In this document: one piece after another, positions 8,663 to 18,569 of the stretch
Position numbering within the stretch: the stretch's first letter is position 1
How the letters are laid out: the number at the start of each line of letters is the position of its first letter
Assembly: GCA_030536555.1 (NCBI GenBank)
Contig: JAUNPU010000004.1
Coordinates: forward strand, 109,088 to 173,087
Reading direction: 5' to 3'
Length of the DNA stretch: 64,000 nucleotides
Source of the DNA: Eubacteriales bacterium
GTDB lineage: Bacteria > Bacillota > Clostridia > Lachnospirales > Lachnospiraceae
Made by a program: the position numbers and the translations under genes
Notes under the pieces: model-generated
What the model was told of the DNA's origin: nothing
Databases searched by the model: none
Seen by the model: the letters and a program-made list of their open reading frames with translations, nothing else

Positions 8663-9187
8663 CTAATATTCAATGCCTTCCCGCGCCGGAATCCCTTCCG
8701 CAAACGGATGCTTTCTCAGGCAGACCTCTGACACATAATCCGCCATAGATACCAGTGTTTCCGACGGATTCCGCCCCGTCATCACCACCTCCAGCGACTC
8801 CGGTCTGTCTTTTAAGAATTCCACCACTTCCGTCTCCGGCACCATCCCGTAATTGCAGGAAGCCATCAGCTCGTCCAGCACCAGCACATCATATCCACCT
8901 TCCACTGCCTCCCGGACCGCATTTCGAAACCGCTCCGTAAAGTAAGCAGCCGCCTCCCGCTTCTGCTCCTCATTCATCCGAAACACAAACCCGAAGGTCC
9001 GGTCACAGGGCACCACCCGGATTCCCGGAATCTGCCGCAGCACCGACACCTCCCCCGAGTCCTCCGTCTTCAGAAACCGCACGATCAGCACCCGCAACCC
9101 GCGCCCCGCAGCCCGCACCGCCAGCCCAACCGCCGCCGAAGTCTTCCCCTTCCCGTCACCACAATATATATGGACACATCCTCTCAT
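8663..9187 (-). CDS. cobO: Cob(I)yrinic acid a,c-diamide adenosyltransferase (CobO/BtuR type)
   Basis: 174 residues. The start at 9187 is set by 'MRGCVHIYCGDGKGKTSAAVG', which places the P-loop GDGKGKT at residues 9-15 as in CobO/BtuR, and by AGGAA 10 nt upstream. The frame stays open for a further 81 codons into a repeat region, but that extension has no family character. Other marks are 'VRFLKTEDSGE', 'VLDELMASCNYGMV' (Walker B-like) and 'VMTGRNPSETL'. The enzyme transfers the adenosyl group of ATP to the cobalt of corrinoids, to make or salvage adenosylcobalamin. No other cobalamin genes are in the window. Confidence 0.92.
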   Translation of the reverse strand: MRGCVHIYCGDGKGKTSAAVGLAVRAAGRGLRVLIVRFLKTEDSGEVSVLRQIPGIRVVPCDRTFGFVFRMNEEQKREAAAYFTERFRNAVREAVEGGYDVLVLDELMASCNYGMVPETEVVEFLKDRPESLEVVMTGRNPSETLVSMADYVSEVCLRKHPFAEGIPAREGIEY

Positions 9188-9278
9188 GCGCTTGCTTTCC
9201 TGCCTTTCTTTGCTGTTACCTGCCCTAAAGTGTCCCCAACGTTTCCTGCGTCCGGTTTGTGCATTTTTAAACGTGGAG

Positions 9279-9554
9279 TTTGGACAATTTTTTGCAAAAT
9301 CATTAAAAATTATCCAAAACCATGACGAACAACCTGCTTTCGGGTCAAAAAACACCTGAAAGCGAGGCTGTTTGGACAATTTTAGCCGATTTCGTAGAAA
9401 ATTATCCAAAAATCCGGAAGTTTTGGACAATTAAACCGTGATTTGAAGAAAATTATCCAAAATATGCTTTATGTCAACCGTTCAAACCTCAAAATCCCTG
9501 TCTTCAAGGAAAGTTTGGACAATTTTTTGATATTTTCCCATTTATTGTCCAAAA
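9279..9554. repeat. Interspersed palindrome cluster A (4 units)
   Basis: Units lie at 9279-9319, 9371-9411, 9421-9462 and 9513-9554. Each begins with (T)TTTGGACAATT and ends with AATTATCCAAAA or ATTGTCCAAAA around a variable centre. Spacers are about 51, 9 and 50 nt. The cluster fills most of the 437-nt gap between the adenosyltransferase and helicase genes; nothing else is recognised there. The same family recurs at 19489, 35721 and 50714. Confidence 0.85.
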
Positions 9555-9624
9555 CCATATCAAGAGCTTCCTCGTCCCCGCGCGACCTGGGTGCCCCACC
9601 GTGCAGTCCGTCACACAGCCCACT

Positions 9625-11475
9625 CTACACCCCCTTCAAATACTCCTCCACAAACCGCGACCTCTCCTGCGCTCTCCCATACCGTTCCTTCGTATAGCAC
9701 ACATGCAGCCGGTCCTTCGCCCGGGTCATCGCCACGTAGAACATCCGCCGCTCCTCCTCCAGGTCCGCCTCCAGCACGGCCTTGTGGTGGGGCGTCACCC
9801 GCTCATTGGCATCCAGAATGTACACCACCGGGAACTCCAGCCCCTTGGAGCTGTGCATGGTCATCAGCGTCACACAGTCCAGCTGCCGGTCCCGGTGGGC
9901 TGCCTGTTCCTTCAGCTGCTTCCCGTACTCCGCCATATGCTGGAACCAGCCGTCCATGGTCTTATACCCGGCGGCGCTCTCCTGCAGCTGGTCCGCCACC
10001 TCCAGAAGCTCCTCCGCCTTCATCCTCCGGTACTGGGCATACTCTCTCAAGTAATCATCGTACCCCACTGCCTTGCGGATATAGTTGACCGCCGCCACCG
10101 GAGCCAGCTTCCCGATCATTTTCAGGTCATACTCCAGTTGCTCGATCCGCTCCACCATCCAGTCCCGGTCCTGATACCAGGACTTCACGCTGTCCCAGGA
10201 GATCACCTGTCCCTCCAGGGCTTCCCGGTTCACGAACCGCTTGGGCCGGTTGATGATCCGGACCACCTCCGCCCGCTTCGCCTGCCGGTGCTTCGCCAGC
10301 TCGTCCCCGGCGATTCTGATGTACGCCAGAATGTCCCGGGTGATCCAGTGCTCGTAGAGATTGGGCAGAGCATCCCGCATCTGAAACGGAATATTGTACT
10401 CCATCAGCCGCTCCATCAGAAGCCTTGGCTCCATGTTGGTCCGGTACAGCACCGCAATGTCCGACAGATGATATCCCATCCGCACATAATCCTGAATCTC
10501 CTCCACGATGCCCCGGGTCTCCGCCTGGGCGTCCGCCCACACCGTAGTGGCAATCGGCCGTCCGGCACCCCTGGCTGCATGGATTTCCTTCTCATACCGG
10601 GTCCGGTTGTGGGCGATCAGCCGGCTGGCTGCATCCACAATCGTCGCCGTGGAGCGGTAGTTTATCCCCAAAAGGGCCCGCTTTGCCTGGGGATAATCCT
10701 TCTCAAAGCCCAGCATGATCTCCGGTCTCGCTCCCCGGAACCGGTAAATGGACTGATCGTCATCTCCCACGATGAACAGATTGTCCTCCGGCGCCGCCAG
10801 CATCCGCATGATCTCATATTGTACCCGGTTGATGTCCTGAAATTCATCGATCAGGATAAACCGGTACTTTCTCTGCCATGCCGCCAGAATGTCCTTCCGC
10901 TCCCGAAACAGCTCATAGCACATCACCAGCATGTCATCAAAATCCAGCAATCCCTGAGCAATCAGCCCCTGCTCATAGCCCCGGTACAGCTTCTTAAATA
11001 TTTCCTCCGAACAGTTCTTCGCATAGTAATGGTCCAGATTCATCATTTCTCCCTTTACCATGCTGATTTCCGACAGGATCGAGGCGGTAAATTCCGCCTC
11101 ATCCTCCACGTCGATGTGATACCGGTCGATCATGTCCCGTATCATCCGGACCCGCTGCTCCTCCCGCACGATGTTGGAGGCGTCATAGCGATAGGCATGC
11201 TTCAAAATGCTGAAGAACACCGCATGGAACGTCCCGAAACTGACCGGCAGCCGCCTGCCCTCCATCAGCTTCCCGAACCGCTCCTTCATCTCCTCTGCCG
11301 CCGCCTTGGTGAAGGTGATCACCAGGATGCTGCCCGGATCCACGCCATAGTGCTCCACCAGGTATTTCACCCGGTGAGTGATCACCGTGGTCTTGCCGGA
11401 TCCCGGTCCCGCCAGCACCATCATCGGTCCCTCAAAGTGATGAATCGCCTGTAACTGTGTTTCATGAAATGCCAT
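9625..11475 (-). CDS. UvrD/PcrA-type superfamily 1 DNA helicase (short form)
   Basis: 616 residues. All SF1A motifs are present: Walker A 'AGPGSGKTT' near residue 25, 'LIDEFQDIN' (Walker B), 'GDDDQSIYRFRGA', 'INYRSTATIV', 'LTMHSSKGLEFPVVYI' and 'MFYVAMTRAKDRL'. It is roughly 100 residues shorter than PcrA and ends soon after motif VI, lacking the usual C-terminal extension. The ATG at 11475 follows AAGGAAG by 6 nt; a TTG two codons earlier has no spacing. It begins 12 nt after the aldo/keto reductase stop, so the two are cotranscribed. It probably acts in repair or removal of stalled complexes as a 3'-5' helicase. Confidence 0.93.
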   Translation of the reverse strand: MAFHETQLQAIHHFEGPMMVLAGPGSGKTTVITHRVKYLVEHYGVDPGSILVITFTKAAAEEMKERFGKLMEGRRLPVSFGTFHAVFFSILKHAYRYDASNIVREEQRVRMIRDMIDRYHIDVEDEAEFTASILSEISMVKGEMMNLDHYYAKNCSEEIFKKLYRGYEQGLIAQGLLDFDDMLVMCYELFRERKDILAAWQRKYRFILIDEFQDINRVQYEIMRMLAAPEDNLFIVGDDDQSIYRFRGARPEIMLGFEKDYPQAKRALLGINYRSTATIVDAASRLIAHNRTRYEKEIHAARGAGRPIATTVWADAQAETRGIVEEIQDYVRMGYHLSDIAVLYRTNMEPRLLMERLMEYNIPFQMRDALPNLYEHWITRDILAYIRIAGDELAKHRQAKRAEVVRIINRPKRFVNREALEGQVISWDSVKSWYQDRDWMVERIEQLEYDLKMIGKLAPVAAVNYIRKAVGYDDYLREYAQYRRMKAEELLEVADQLQESAAGYKTMDGWFQHMAEYGKQLKEQAAHRDRQLDCVTLMTMHSSKGLEFPVVYILDANERVTPHHKAVLEADLEEERRMFYVAMTRAKDRLHVCYTKERYGRAQERSRFVEEYLKGV

Positions 11476-11486
11476 AGCCAACTTCC

Positions 11487-12605
11487 TTACTGTCCGTCAA
11501 ATACCGCCGACACATCCTTCATCAGCTCCGCAATCGGCAGATGCTGCGGGCAGATCTTCTCACATTTTTTACATCCGATACAGTCAGCCGCCTTTCCGTG
11601 CTTCGCCGTATAGTTGGGATAATAGCCGGTGGCATTGGACTTGCCGCCGTACTGCTTATACTGATTGTACAGTGCAAAATACTCCGGAATGGCAATCTGC
11701 TTCGGGCAGCCCTCCACGCAGTAGCGGCAGCCGGTACAGCCTACGGCAATGCTGGAATTCAGGATCTCCGTCACCTTTCCGATCAGCGCCAGTTCCTCTT
11801 TCTTCAAAGGCTGAAAGTCCTTCATATAGCTTAAATTGTCCTTCATCTGTGCCAGATCCGACATGCCGGACAGCACCATGATCACCCCGTCCAGACTTGC
11901 CGCATAGCGAATCGCCCAGGAAGCCACCGACTGCTCCGGCGCATAGTCCTTCAGAAGCTTCTCGGCCTCCTCCGGCACATTGGCAAGGGTGCCGCCCTTC
12001 ACCGGCTCCATGACGATGACCTCCTTGCCATACTTCCGGCACACCTCATAGCACTTCCGCGACTGGATGTAGGGACTCTCCCAGTCCAGATAGTTGAGCT
12101 GAAGCTGGACAAATTCCACCTCCGGATGCTTCTGAAGAATCACCTCCAGAAGCTCTGCATCTGCATGGAAGGAAAATCCCAGCCGCTTAATCTTCCCCTC
12201 CGCCTTCTTCTGAGCTGCAAAGGAAAATGCATCCAGCCGCTCCGCCACCTCATAGTAGGCTCTGGACATATTGTGAAGCAGGTAGTAGTCAAAGTATTCC
12301 ACCCCGCACTTCTCCAGCTGCTCATCAAAGATCCGCGGCATGTCCTCCTTCTCCTTCAAGTGGCTCAGAGGCAGCTTATCCGCCAGCAGAAAACGCTCTC
12401 TGGGATACCGCTCCACCAACGCCTTTCTCACCATCACCTCACTGACGTACTTGTGGTACATATATGCCGTGTCAAAGTAGCAGAAGCCCTGCTCCAGATA
12501 GGCATCCACCATCTCGCACACCGCATCCAGGTTCACGCTGGTCGCATCCTCCGCATCACAAAGCGGCAGCCGCATGGTTCCAAATCCAAGCTTTTTCATC
12601 TCCAT
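11487..12605 (-). CDS. Aldo/keto reductase with C-terminal [4Fe-4S] ferredoxin domain
   Basis: 372 residues. The N-terminal 270 residues form an AKR barrel with the catalytic set visible as 'FDTAYMYHKY' (Asp, Tyr), 'LADKLP' (Lys) and 'YLLHNM' (His). The C-terminal part carries two cysteine clusters, 'CTGCRYCVEGCPKQ' and 'CIGCKKCEKICPQH', each fit for a 4Fe-4S cluster. This AKR-ferredoxin architecture is common in anaerobic Clostridia, where electrons may come from ferredoxin rather than only NADPH. GGAGG precedes the ATG. The carbonyl substrate is unknown. Confidence 0.92.
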   Translation of the reverse strand: MEMKKLGFGTMRLPLCDAEDATSVNLDAVCEMVDAYLEQGFCYFDTAYMYHKYVSEVMVRKALVERYPRERFLLADKLPLSHLKEKEDMPRIFDEQLEKCGVEYFDYYLLHNMSRAYYEVAERLDAFSFAAQKKAEGKIKRLGFSFHADAELLEVILQKHPEVEFVQLQLNYLDWESPYIQSRKCYEVCRKYGKEVIVMEPVKGGTLANVPEEAEKLLKDYAPEQSVASWAIRYAASLDGVIMVLSGMSDLAQMKDNLSYMKDFQPLKKEELALIGKVTEILNSSIAVGCTGCRYCVEGCPKQIAIPEYFALYNQYKQYGGKSNATGYYPNYTAKHGKAADCIGCKKCEKICPQHLPIAELMKDVSAVFDGQ

Positions 12606-12637
12606 ATCCTGTCCTCCTCTTTCCTTTCCATCGTGTT

Positions 12638-12688
12638 AAAAAGGCTGCACCCACCCGGAGTCCACTATCCAGTTGGTCACAGCCTTTT
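12638..12688 (-). terminator. Bidirectional-looking hairpin after gltX
   Basis: AAAAAGGCTG and CAGCCTTTT form the outer stem; on the minus strand the hairpin ends in CAGCCTTTTTAAC. It lies 26 nt after the gltX stop and ends gltX transcription before the aldo/keto reductase gene. Confidence 0.75.
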
Positions 12689-12713
12689 CTTTCTAAATTA
12701 TACGGGTCCCCGA

Positions 12714-14165
12714 TTATCTGCCCAGCAGCTCGATACCCTTGCGGATTCTCGCCAGAGACTCTTCCTTGCCCAGTACCTCCATGATTTCCGTAGCACCGGC
12801 CGGGGTCATCTGCTTGCCGGACACGGCGGTACGAATCGGCCACATTACAAAGCCGGTCTTATAGCCTTTCTCGGAAACATAGGCAGCCAGCGTTGCATAC
12901 AGGGCATCGTTGGTAAAGTCCTCCTGCGCCTCCAGAAGCGGCAGCACGTCCTTCAGCACCTCCAGAGAATTCTCGGAGTTGGTCTTCATCTTCTTGTGAG
13001 TGTACATCGCCACATCGTACTCCGGCAGCTCCTCAAAGAAGTCGATATGATCCGCAATGTCCGGAAATACCTCGATACGGGTCTTTACCATATTAGCAAT
13101 CTTCTTAAGATCCAGATCCTTTTTAATCACAGCCTTCAGATACGGCTCTGCCATCTCATAGAACTTATCAAAATCCATCGCCTTGATGTACTCGCCGTTC
13201 ATCCATTTCAGTTTCACCATATCAAATACCGCCGGGGACTTGCTGATGTTCATGTAATTGAAATTCTTCACCAGATCCTCCAGAGAGAAGATCTCCTGGT
13301 TGTCCTCCGGAGACCAGCCCAGCAGTGCCACATAGTTCACCACTGCCTCAGCCACGAAGCCCTGCTCGATCAGATCCTCAAAGGAGGAATGACCGCTTCT
13401 CTTGCTCAGCTTCTTGTGGTTCTCGTCGGTGATCAGCGGGCAGTGTACATAGATCGGAACTTCCCAGCCGAATGCGTCATACAGACGGTTGTACTTCGGT
13501 GAAGAGGACAGATATTCATTTCCGCGGACCACGTGGGTAATGCCCATCAGATGGTCGTCCACAACGTTGGCAAAGTTGTAGGTGGGGTAGCCGTCAGACT
13601 TGATCAGAACCATGTCGTCCAGCTCGGAGTTGTCCACAGTGATATCGCCGTAAATGTCATCGCTAAAGGTGGTAGTGCCCTCCGTCGGGTTGTTCTGACG
13701 GATCACGTAAGGCATGCCTGCTGCCAGATTCGCCTCGATCTCCTCCTTGGACAGATGGAGACAGTGCTTGTCGTAGGTCATGATCTCCTCACCATTGACG
13801 GTAGTCTTTAAGGTATCCAGACGCTCCTGGGTACAGAAGCAGTAGTATGCCTCGCCTTTCTCAATCAGCTTCTTCGCATACTCCAGATAAATGCCGGCTG
13901 CCTGACGCTCACTCTGCACGTAAGGACCGCAGCCGCCGTCCTTGTCCGGTCCCTCATCGTGGATCAGACCGGTCTCAGCCAGTGTCCGGTAAATGATCTC
14001 CGTAGCGCCTTCCACGTAGCGCTCCTGGTCCGTATCCTCGATACGAAGCAGGAAATCGCCGCCCTCATGCTTTGCAATCAGGTATGCGTACAGTGCCGTT
14101 CTCAGGTTGCCCACATGCATCCGTCCGGTCGGACTCGGTGCATATCTTGTTCTGATCTTGCTCAT
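12714..14165 (-). CDS. gltX: Glutamyl-tRNA synthetase
   Basis: 483 residues, the usual bacterial GluRS length. The class I signature HIGH appears as '[16 protein letters not shown]' (residues 10-25) and KMSKS as '[11 protein letters not shown]' near 250. '[15 protein letters not shown]' binds the amino acid and tRNA acceptor end. It charges tRNA-Glu and, in many Clostridia, also tRNA-Gln for amidation. AAAGGAG stands 9 nt before the ATG, and a TATAAT box on the minus strand lies at 14233-14238. Flanking hairpins suggest it is monocistronic. Confidence 0.97.
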   Translation of the reverse strand: MSKIRTRYAPSPTGRMHVGNLRTALYAYLIAKHEGGDFLLRIEDTDQERYVEGATEIIYRTLAETGLIHDEGPDKDGGCGPYVQSERQAAGIYLEYAKKLIEKGEAYYCFCTQERLDTLKTTVNGEEIMTYDKHCLHLSKEEIEANLAAGMPYVIRQNNPTEGTTTFSDDIYGDITVDNSELDDMVLIKSDGYPTYNFANVVDDHLMGITHVVRGNEYLSSSPKYNRLYDAFGWEVPIYVHCPLITDENHKKLSKRSGHSSFEDLIEQGFVAEAVVNYVALLGWSPEDNQEIFSLEDLVKNFNYMNISKSPAVFDMVKLKWMNGEYIKAMDFDKFYEMAEPYLKAVIKKDLDLKKIANMVKTRIEVFPDIADHIDFFEELPEYDVAMYTHKKMKTNSENSLEVLKDVLPLLEAQEDFTNDALYATLAAYVSEKGYKTGFVMWPIRTAVSGKQMTPAGATEIMEVLGKEESLARIRKGIELLGR

Positions 14166-14270
14166 ATGATAAATCTCCTTTGAAATGATCTCATTTTCTC
14201 TAACAGGCGGGTTCTCCCGCCGGACCGGTACTATTATATACCAGCGTTTCCCAAAAAGGAAGGGCTTTTC

Positions 14271-15614
14271 TCACTTTCCTTCATAATAACTGTACCGGTG
14301 CCTGCCCTTCTGCTTGCTGTTGTACAGGGCACGATCCGCCTCCTTGAAGCACTCCTCATAGGAAAATCCCTCACTGCTGGCAAATGTGATCCCCGCGCTG
14401 AAGGTAAACGGCATGGCCTGCAGTCCATCCATCCTGCCAAACAGCCGCTGCATCCGGTTCTCCACCAGCGCACGGTCACTGACATTTCGCAGAAATACCA
14501 TGAACTCGTCTCCGCCCATTCTGCCGATGATGTCATCACTGCGAAATGTGGTCTGCAGAAGCTTTGCCATCTGCACCAGCGCCATATCGCCTCCCTGATG
14601 TCCGTATCGGTCATTGATGCTCTTGAACTCATCCAGATCAAACAGCAGGAACACGCCCTCGTGAACCCCCTCTTCCTCCGTCATGAACCGCCGCACCTTA
14701 TCCTCGAAGTTCCGCCGGTTGTCAATGTTGGTCAGCGGATCCAGATTTGCCGCAATCTCCATGGTCATCTCCCGGCGCTTGGCAATATCAATATCCTTCA
14801 TGTACAAAAGCGCATAGAGAGTGTCCGTATAATCCTCCTGAAACACATGTACCGTCACCCGCACCCAGCGCAGCTCTCCGCCGCACATTCTCCGGAAACT
14901 TAACTTTTCCGTGCGTTTTCCATTTTTAAACCGCCTGCGGATCTCCTCTGCGCTGAGCTGTTCCCGGCAGTTGTCCCGGTCCTCCGGCGCAATGGTCTCT
15001 TCCATGTTCCGGCTCATAATGTCAAAGAAAGGCTCTCCGCTGGTCCGGTTTTCCTCTCCATAGGCTTCCCAGAGCCCACCGGCCTCCAGCAGTACTCCCG
15101 TATCCAGATTCAGTTCCGCATAGGCAACGGTCTCTGAGAGCAGTGCCTTATAGAAGTCACTTTTCCGCCGATACTTCAGCATAAAGTCCGTCTCGTCATT
15201 TTCCATGAACTTTGGTCTGTCCAGATTGCTGAGGATCCGGTGATAGCCTTCCAGACACAGCTTCCCGTCCTGATCCTCCGTGCGGCTTCCCACGCAGCGC
15301 ACCACCACATCCCCGGCGTCCGGATGCTTCCAGGTATACTCCACCTGAATCAGCCGCCCCGTATCCAGCATGCTCTGCACCGCGCAGTTCACATAGTAGT
15401 AATAACGTTCATCGATTCGGTCATACCAGTGGCGGAAACATTCCGCCGGTGTAAGGTTCTCTTTTACCCCCATCACCTGCAGCATCGTGCTGTCTGCATA
15501 CAGTTCCGATGCACCGCCTTCCGGATCTATATGAATCACCCAGAGTCCCAGGTGGGTGTTTTTTAAGATTTCTTCACTCTCCCTGCATAAATATGTCTGT
15601 CTCTGATCCTTCAA
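14271..15614 (-). CDS. Diguanylate cyclase (PAS-like sensor plus GGDEF)
   Basis: 447 residues starting from a TTG that has AGGAGG 6 nt upstream. The N-terminal 270 residues look like two PAS-type sensory segments without membrane helices, so it senses a cytoplasmic signal. The GGDEF domain follows 'ANLDPLTNIDNRRNFEDKV', with the active motif GGDEF at 367-371 and an RxxD inhibitory site at 358-361, five residues before it. It should make cyclic di-GMP and be product-inhibited. It stands between gltX and an aminopeptidase gene with no clear functional partner. A second GGDEF protein is at 39382. Confidence 0.92.
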   Translation of the reverse strand: MKDQRQTYLCRESEEILKNTHLGLWVIHIDPEGGASELYADSTMLQVMGVKENLTPAECFRHWYDRIDERYYYYVNCAVQSMLDTGRLIQVEYTWKHPDAGDVVVRCVGSRTEDQDGKLCLEGYHRILSNLDRPKFMENDETDFMLKYRRKSDFYKALLSETVAYAELNLDTGVLLEAGGLWEAYGEENRTSGEPFFDIMSRNMEETIAPEDRDNCREQLSAEEIRRRFKNGKRTEKLSFRRMCGGELRWVRVTVHVFQEDYTDTLYALLYMKDIDIAKRREMTMEIAANLDPLTNIDNRRNFEDKVRRFMTEEEGVHEGVFLLFDLDEFKSINDRYGHQGGDMALVQMAKLLQTTFRSDDIIGRMGGDEFMVFLRNVSDRALVENRMQRLFGRMDGLQAMPFTFSAGITFASSEGFSYEECFKEADRALYNSKQKGRHRYSYYEGK

Positions 15615-15696
15615 TCGCAGCCTCCTCTTTCGTCATTTTCACCTGCTGTTTTACCGCCGGAATCTGAATCTCCGGTATCGCTTCCCCGCCTGCCGC

Positions 15697-17025
15697 TCAG
15701 ATCAGCTGATAGTTCCCGTCTCCGTCCCCGGACACAGTCAGAGAATAGAACACCCTTGCTGCCTCCGCCAGATACCCGGTATCCCTGCTCCCCGCCGTCT
15801 CGTAGCAGGAATGCATTGCCAGCTGCGGCAGACCGATATCCACCGTATTGAGCGCCACCTGCGCATTGGAAATATTGCCCAGCGTGGAGCCGCCCAGCAT
15901 GTCAGACCGGTTGGTGAAGGTCTGATAAGGAACCCCCGCCTTCTCACAGATAGACTTGAAGATTGCACCGGAAATGGCATCGGTGGTGTACTTCTGGTTG
16001 GCGCTGTACTTGATCACGATTCCCTGATTCAGATAGGGGCGGTTGGTAGGATCCGCCTTGTCCGGCTGATTGGGATGCACACCGTGGGCATTGTCCGCAG
16101 ACACCATAAAGCTGGATGCCAGCGCCGTCAGGTACTGCTCCTCCGTCCGGCCCAGCCCCGTGTTGATCCGGTGCAGCACATCCCGCAGGAAGGTGGACGC
16201 CGCTCCCTGCTTGGTCCCGCTTCCCACTTCCTCATTGTCCATGACGCAGTGAACCGCAACGCTCTCCTTCGGCTCCGCCCCCAGAAATCCCTCCAGCGAT
16301 GCAAATGCACACTGCAGGTCATCCAGACGGGGCGCTGCCAGAAACTCCCCGTTCAGTCCCAGCACCGTGCCCTTGTCCCTGGTGTATAAAAACAGATCCG
16401 TATCCAGAATATCCGCCTCATCCACGCCAGCCTCCCCGGCAATCAGCTTCAGAAATCCGTCCTTCGCCGTGCCGTCACCCAGCAGCGGAAGCATGTCCTT
16501 CTGGGCGTTGAAGGCATAGCCCTCATTGACCTGGCGGTTCATGTGGATCGCCAGATTCGGGATGATCAGCAGATCCCGGTCCACTTTGACCAGTCTGGTC
16601 TCCACACCGTCTGCCCTGCGAACCACCACACGTCCTGCCACCGAGAGAGGACGGTCCAGCCACGGCGCACACAGCATGCCGCCGTACTTCTCCACATTCA
16701 GCTTCAGATATTGCCTGTCCACCTCAATCTCCGCATTGGACTTCACCTTGAAGGTCGGGGAATCACTGTGACTCGCCATGATCTGAAATCCCTTAAAATC
16801 CGCCTTCGGAATGCGAAATGCAATCAGTGCGGAATCATTGCGGGTCACATAGTAGCCGGAACCTGCCTCCAGCTTCCAGCTCTGTCCCTCATAAAGCCGG
16901 CGGTAGCCCGCTGCCTCCAGCCGCTCCTTCATCCCCGCCACCGCATGAAAGCTGGTAGGGCTGCTGTCCAAAAACTCCAGCAGTCTTCCGTTGATCTCCT
17001 CAAATGCAATTTTCTGTATATTCAT
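15697..17025 (-). CDS. apeB: M18 family aspartyl aminopeptidase
   Basis: 442 residues, typical for M18 enzymes. Zinc and catalytic regions are visible: 'MASHSDSPTFKVK' (His, Asp), 'APRLDDLQCAF', 'VMDNEEVGSGTKQGA' (Glu-Glu), 'SADNAHGVHPN' and the late 'MHSCYET' His. It removes N-terminal Asp or Glu from peptides in the cytoplasm. The gene precedes the diguanylate cyclase by 82 nt and follows the MATE gene by about 105 nt, so it may have its own promoter. Confidence 0.95.
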   Translation of the reverse strand: MNIQKIAFEEINGRLLEFLDSSPTSFHAVAGMKERLEAAGYRRLYEGQSWKLEAGSGYYVTRNDSALIAFRIPKADFKGFQIMASHSDSPTFKVKSNAEIEVDRQYLKLNVEKYGGMLCAPWLDRPLSVAGRVVVRRADGVETRLVKVDRDLLIIPNLAIHMNRQVNEGYAFNAQKDMLPLLGDGTAKDGFLKLIAGEAGVDEADILDTDLFLYTRDKGTVLGLNGEFLAAPRLDDLQCAFASLEGFLGAEPKESVAVHCVMDNEEVGSGTKQGAASTFLRDVLHRINTGLGRTEEQYLTALASSFMVSADNAHGVHPNQPDKADPTNRPYLNQGIVIKYSANQKYTTDAISGAIFKSICEKAGVPYQTFTNRSDMLGGSTLGNISNAQVALNTVDIGLPQLAMHSCYETAGSRDTGYLAEAARVFYSLTVSGDGDGNYQLI

Positions 17026-17130
17026 CCTGGTTCCTTTCCTGTCTCTTTGTTGTCTATGTCTTTGTTTCCTGTGTCTCTGTTTCCCTTATCCCTGCTTTCT
17101 GCAAGGATGCTTCGTCCCGATACCATGTTG

Positions 17131-18564
17131 TCACACTTCCACCTTCGTCCACACGCCGGAGCGGAACCGCCAGTTGGTCAGCACAAACCGGCTGAACTGG
17201 TCTGCAATAATGCCGATCCAGATGCCGGCAAGTCCCAGCCCCAGGGGATAGCAGAGCAGATAAGACGCCGAGGTCCGCACAATCGTAACGCTGAAGGTAG
17301 ATGCCAGTGTGGTAAACAGCACATCCCCCGCTCCCCGCAGGCAGCCCATATAGATGACCTGAGCGATCTGCAAAATGACGATCACCACGATCAGACGCAT
17401 GATCACCACGCCCATGGCAATAATATGCTCCTCCGTGAAGAACAGCCGGTACAGCCATTCTCCGCCCACAATATAAATCACCGCCAGCACCACGGATATG
17501 AAGTTGCCCATCCGCTGACAGATCTTCCCATAGGTTTTGGCAAGCTCCGGATCCTTCTGTCCCAGACTTCGCCCGATCAGCGCCACCGCTGCCGCCTGCA
17601 TGCCGTCTCCGAAGGAGAAGGACAGGCTCATCACATTCATCCCCACCTGATGCGCCGCAAATGCATCCGTTCCCAGCTTCGCCACCATCAGCGCCGTAGA
17701 CATGAATCCGATTCGCATCAGAAGCTGCTCCACAAAAATATTGCTGCCGATCCGCACAATAGACCGGAAGGTATCAAATACCGGCTTCACCCGCTTCTCC
17801 AGCATATAGGGAACGCTGACAAAGCTGTCCCGCCTCAGAATGGAGGCAATGCTCATGCCGCATGCCACCACCGTGCCCAGCACCGTTGCCAGCGCCGCTC
17901 CCCGGATTCCCAGCGCCGGAAATCCAAAGTTGCCGCCGATCAACAGATAGTTGAAGATAATGTTCAGCAGGTTGGCTGTCACATTGGTCTTCATGGCAAT
18001 CCGGGTCCGTCCCGCGCCCCGCTGTGCCGCATTGATCACCAGAGAAATGATGTTGAACATCATACCGCCCACAATGATCCGGAAGTATTCCACTGCCGCC
18101 TCATGGGTATCCGCACTGGAGCCGCACAGGCGGATAATCGGGTCCGCAAGCCACACCGCCGCCCCGCTGATCAGCGCCCCGGCGATTGCCACCAGCGCCA
18201 GTGCCAGCAGCAGCGTCTGGTTGGCACCGTACCGGTCATTCTGTCCCCGTCGGCGTGCCACGATCGCTGACACCGCCACATTGGTTGCCAGAAACAGTGC
18301 CAGCGAGATGAACTTCGGCTGAGTGGTCAGTCCCACCGCCGCCACCGCATACGCGCCGAGCCGACTGACCATCAGGGAGTCCACCAGTCCGGCAAATGCC
18401 ACGAAAAAGGACTCCAGCACCGACGGCCACGCCATCTGAAATGCCTCCTGCACATATGCACGACTGCCCGGCTGCGCCGCTGTCTGCTTCATTGTTTTGT
18501 TCTCAGGCGGTGGTGCGGCCTGTGTGTCTGCCGGTGTCTCTGGCTGCCCCATCAGTTCCGACAT
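17131..18564 (-). CDS. MATE-family multidrug/metabolite efflux transporter
   Basis: 477 residues from the ATG at 18564, which has AGGTGG 10 nt upstream; a GTG three codons earlier lies against the binding site. Two MatE repeats are visible with 12 hydrophobic helices and family phrases such as 'MAWPSVLESFFVAFAGLVDSLMVSRLG' and 'FGDGMQAAAVALIGRSLGQ'. It exports cationic drugs or metabolites with Na+ or H+. Its start abuts the HAD gene stop, so the two are cotranscribed. Substrate unknown. Confidence 0.92.
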   Translation of the reverse strand: MSELMGQPETPADTQAAPPPENKTMKQTAAQPGSRAYVQEAFQMAWPSVLESFFVAFAGLVDSLMVSRLGAYAVAAVGLTTQPKFISLALFLATNVAVSAIVARRRGQNDRYGANQTLLLALALVAIAGALISGAAVWLADPIIRLCGSSADTHEAAVEYFRIIVGGMMFNIISLVINAAQRGAGRTRIAMKTNVTANLLNIIFNYLLIGGNFGFPALGIRGAALATVLGTVVACGMSIASILRRDSFVSVPYMLEKRVKPVFDTFRSIVRIGSNIFVEQLLMRIGFMSTALMVAKLGTDAFAAHQVGMNVMSLSFSFGDGMQAAAVALIGRSLGQKDPELAKTYGKICQRMGNFISVVLAVIYIVGGEWLYRLFFTEEHIIAMGVVIMRLIVVIVILQIAQVIYMGCLRGAGDVLFTTLASTFSVTIVRTSASYLLCYPLGLGLAGIWIGIIADQFSRFVLTNWRFRSGVWTKVEV

Positions 18565-18569
18565 GATTC

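Noticed and set aside
9279..9554. Possible CRISPR array (regular repeats with different spacers)
   Set aside because: Units are palindromes whose centres vary, spacing alternates between about 9 and 50 nt, and only four units are present with no cas genes; the same unit recurs at three other intergenic places.
9601..11454. 617-codon open frame on the plus strand
   Set aside because: It lies exactly opposite the UvrD-type helicase, is rich in His, Leu and Pro as expected of an antisense frame, and has no family features.
12126..13502. 458-codon open frame on the plus strand
   Set aside because: Antisense to the aldo/keto reductase and gltX, which are certain; it crosses the terminator between them.
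14203..14220. GGCGGG/CCCGCC hairpin as terminator of the cyclase at 14271
   Set aside because: A short GC stem without a T run; it lies within the gltX leader, and a role there cannot be separated from chance.
16543..18270. 575-codon open frame on the plus strand
   Set aside because: It is antisense to the aminopeptidase and MATE genes, both of which have clear motifs, and its composition is that of a shadow frame.
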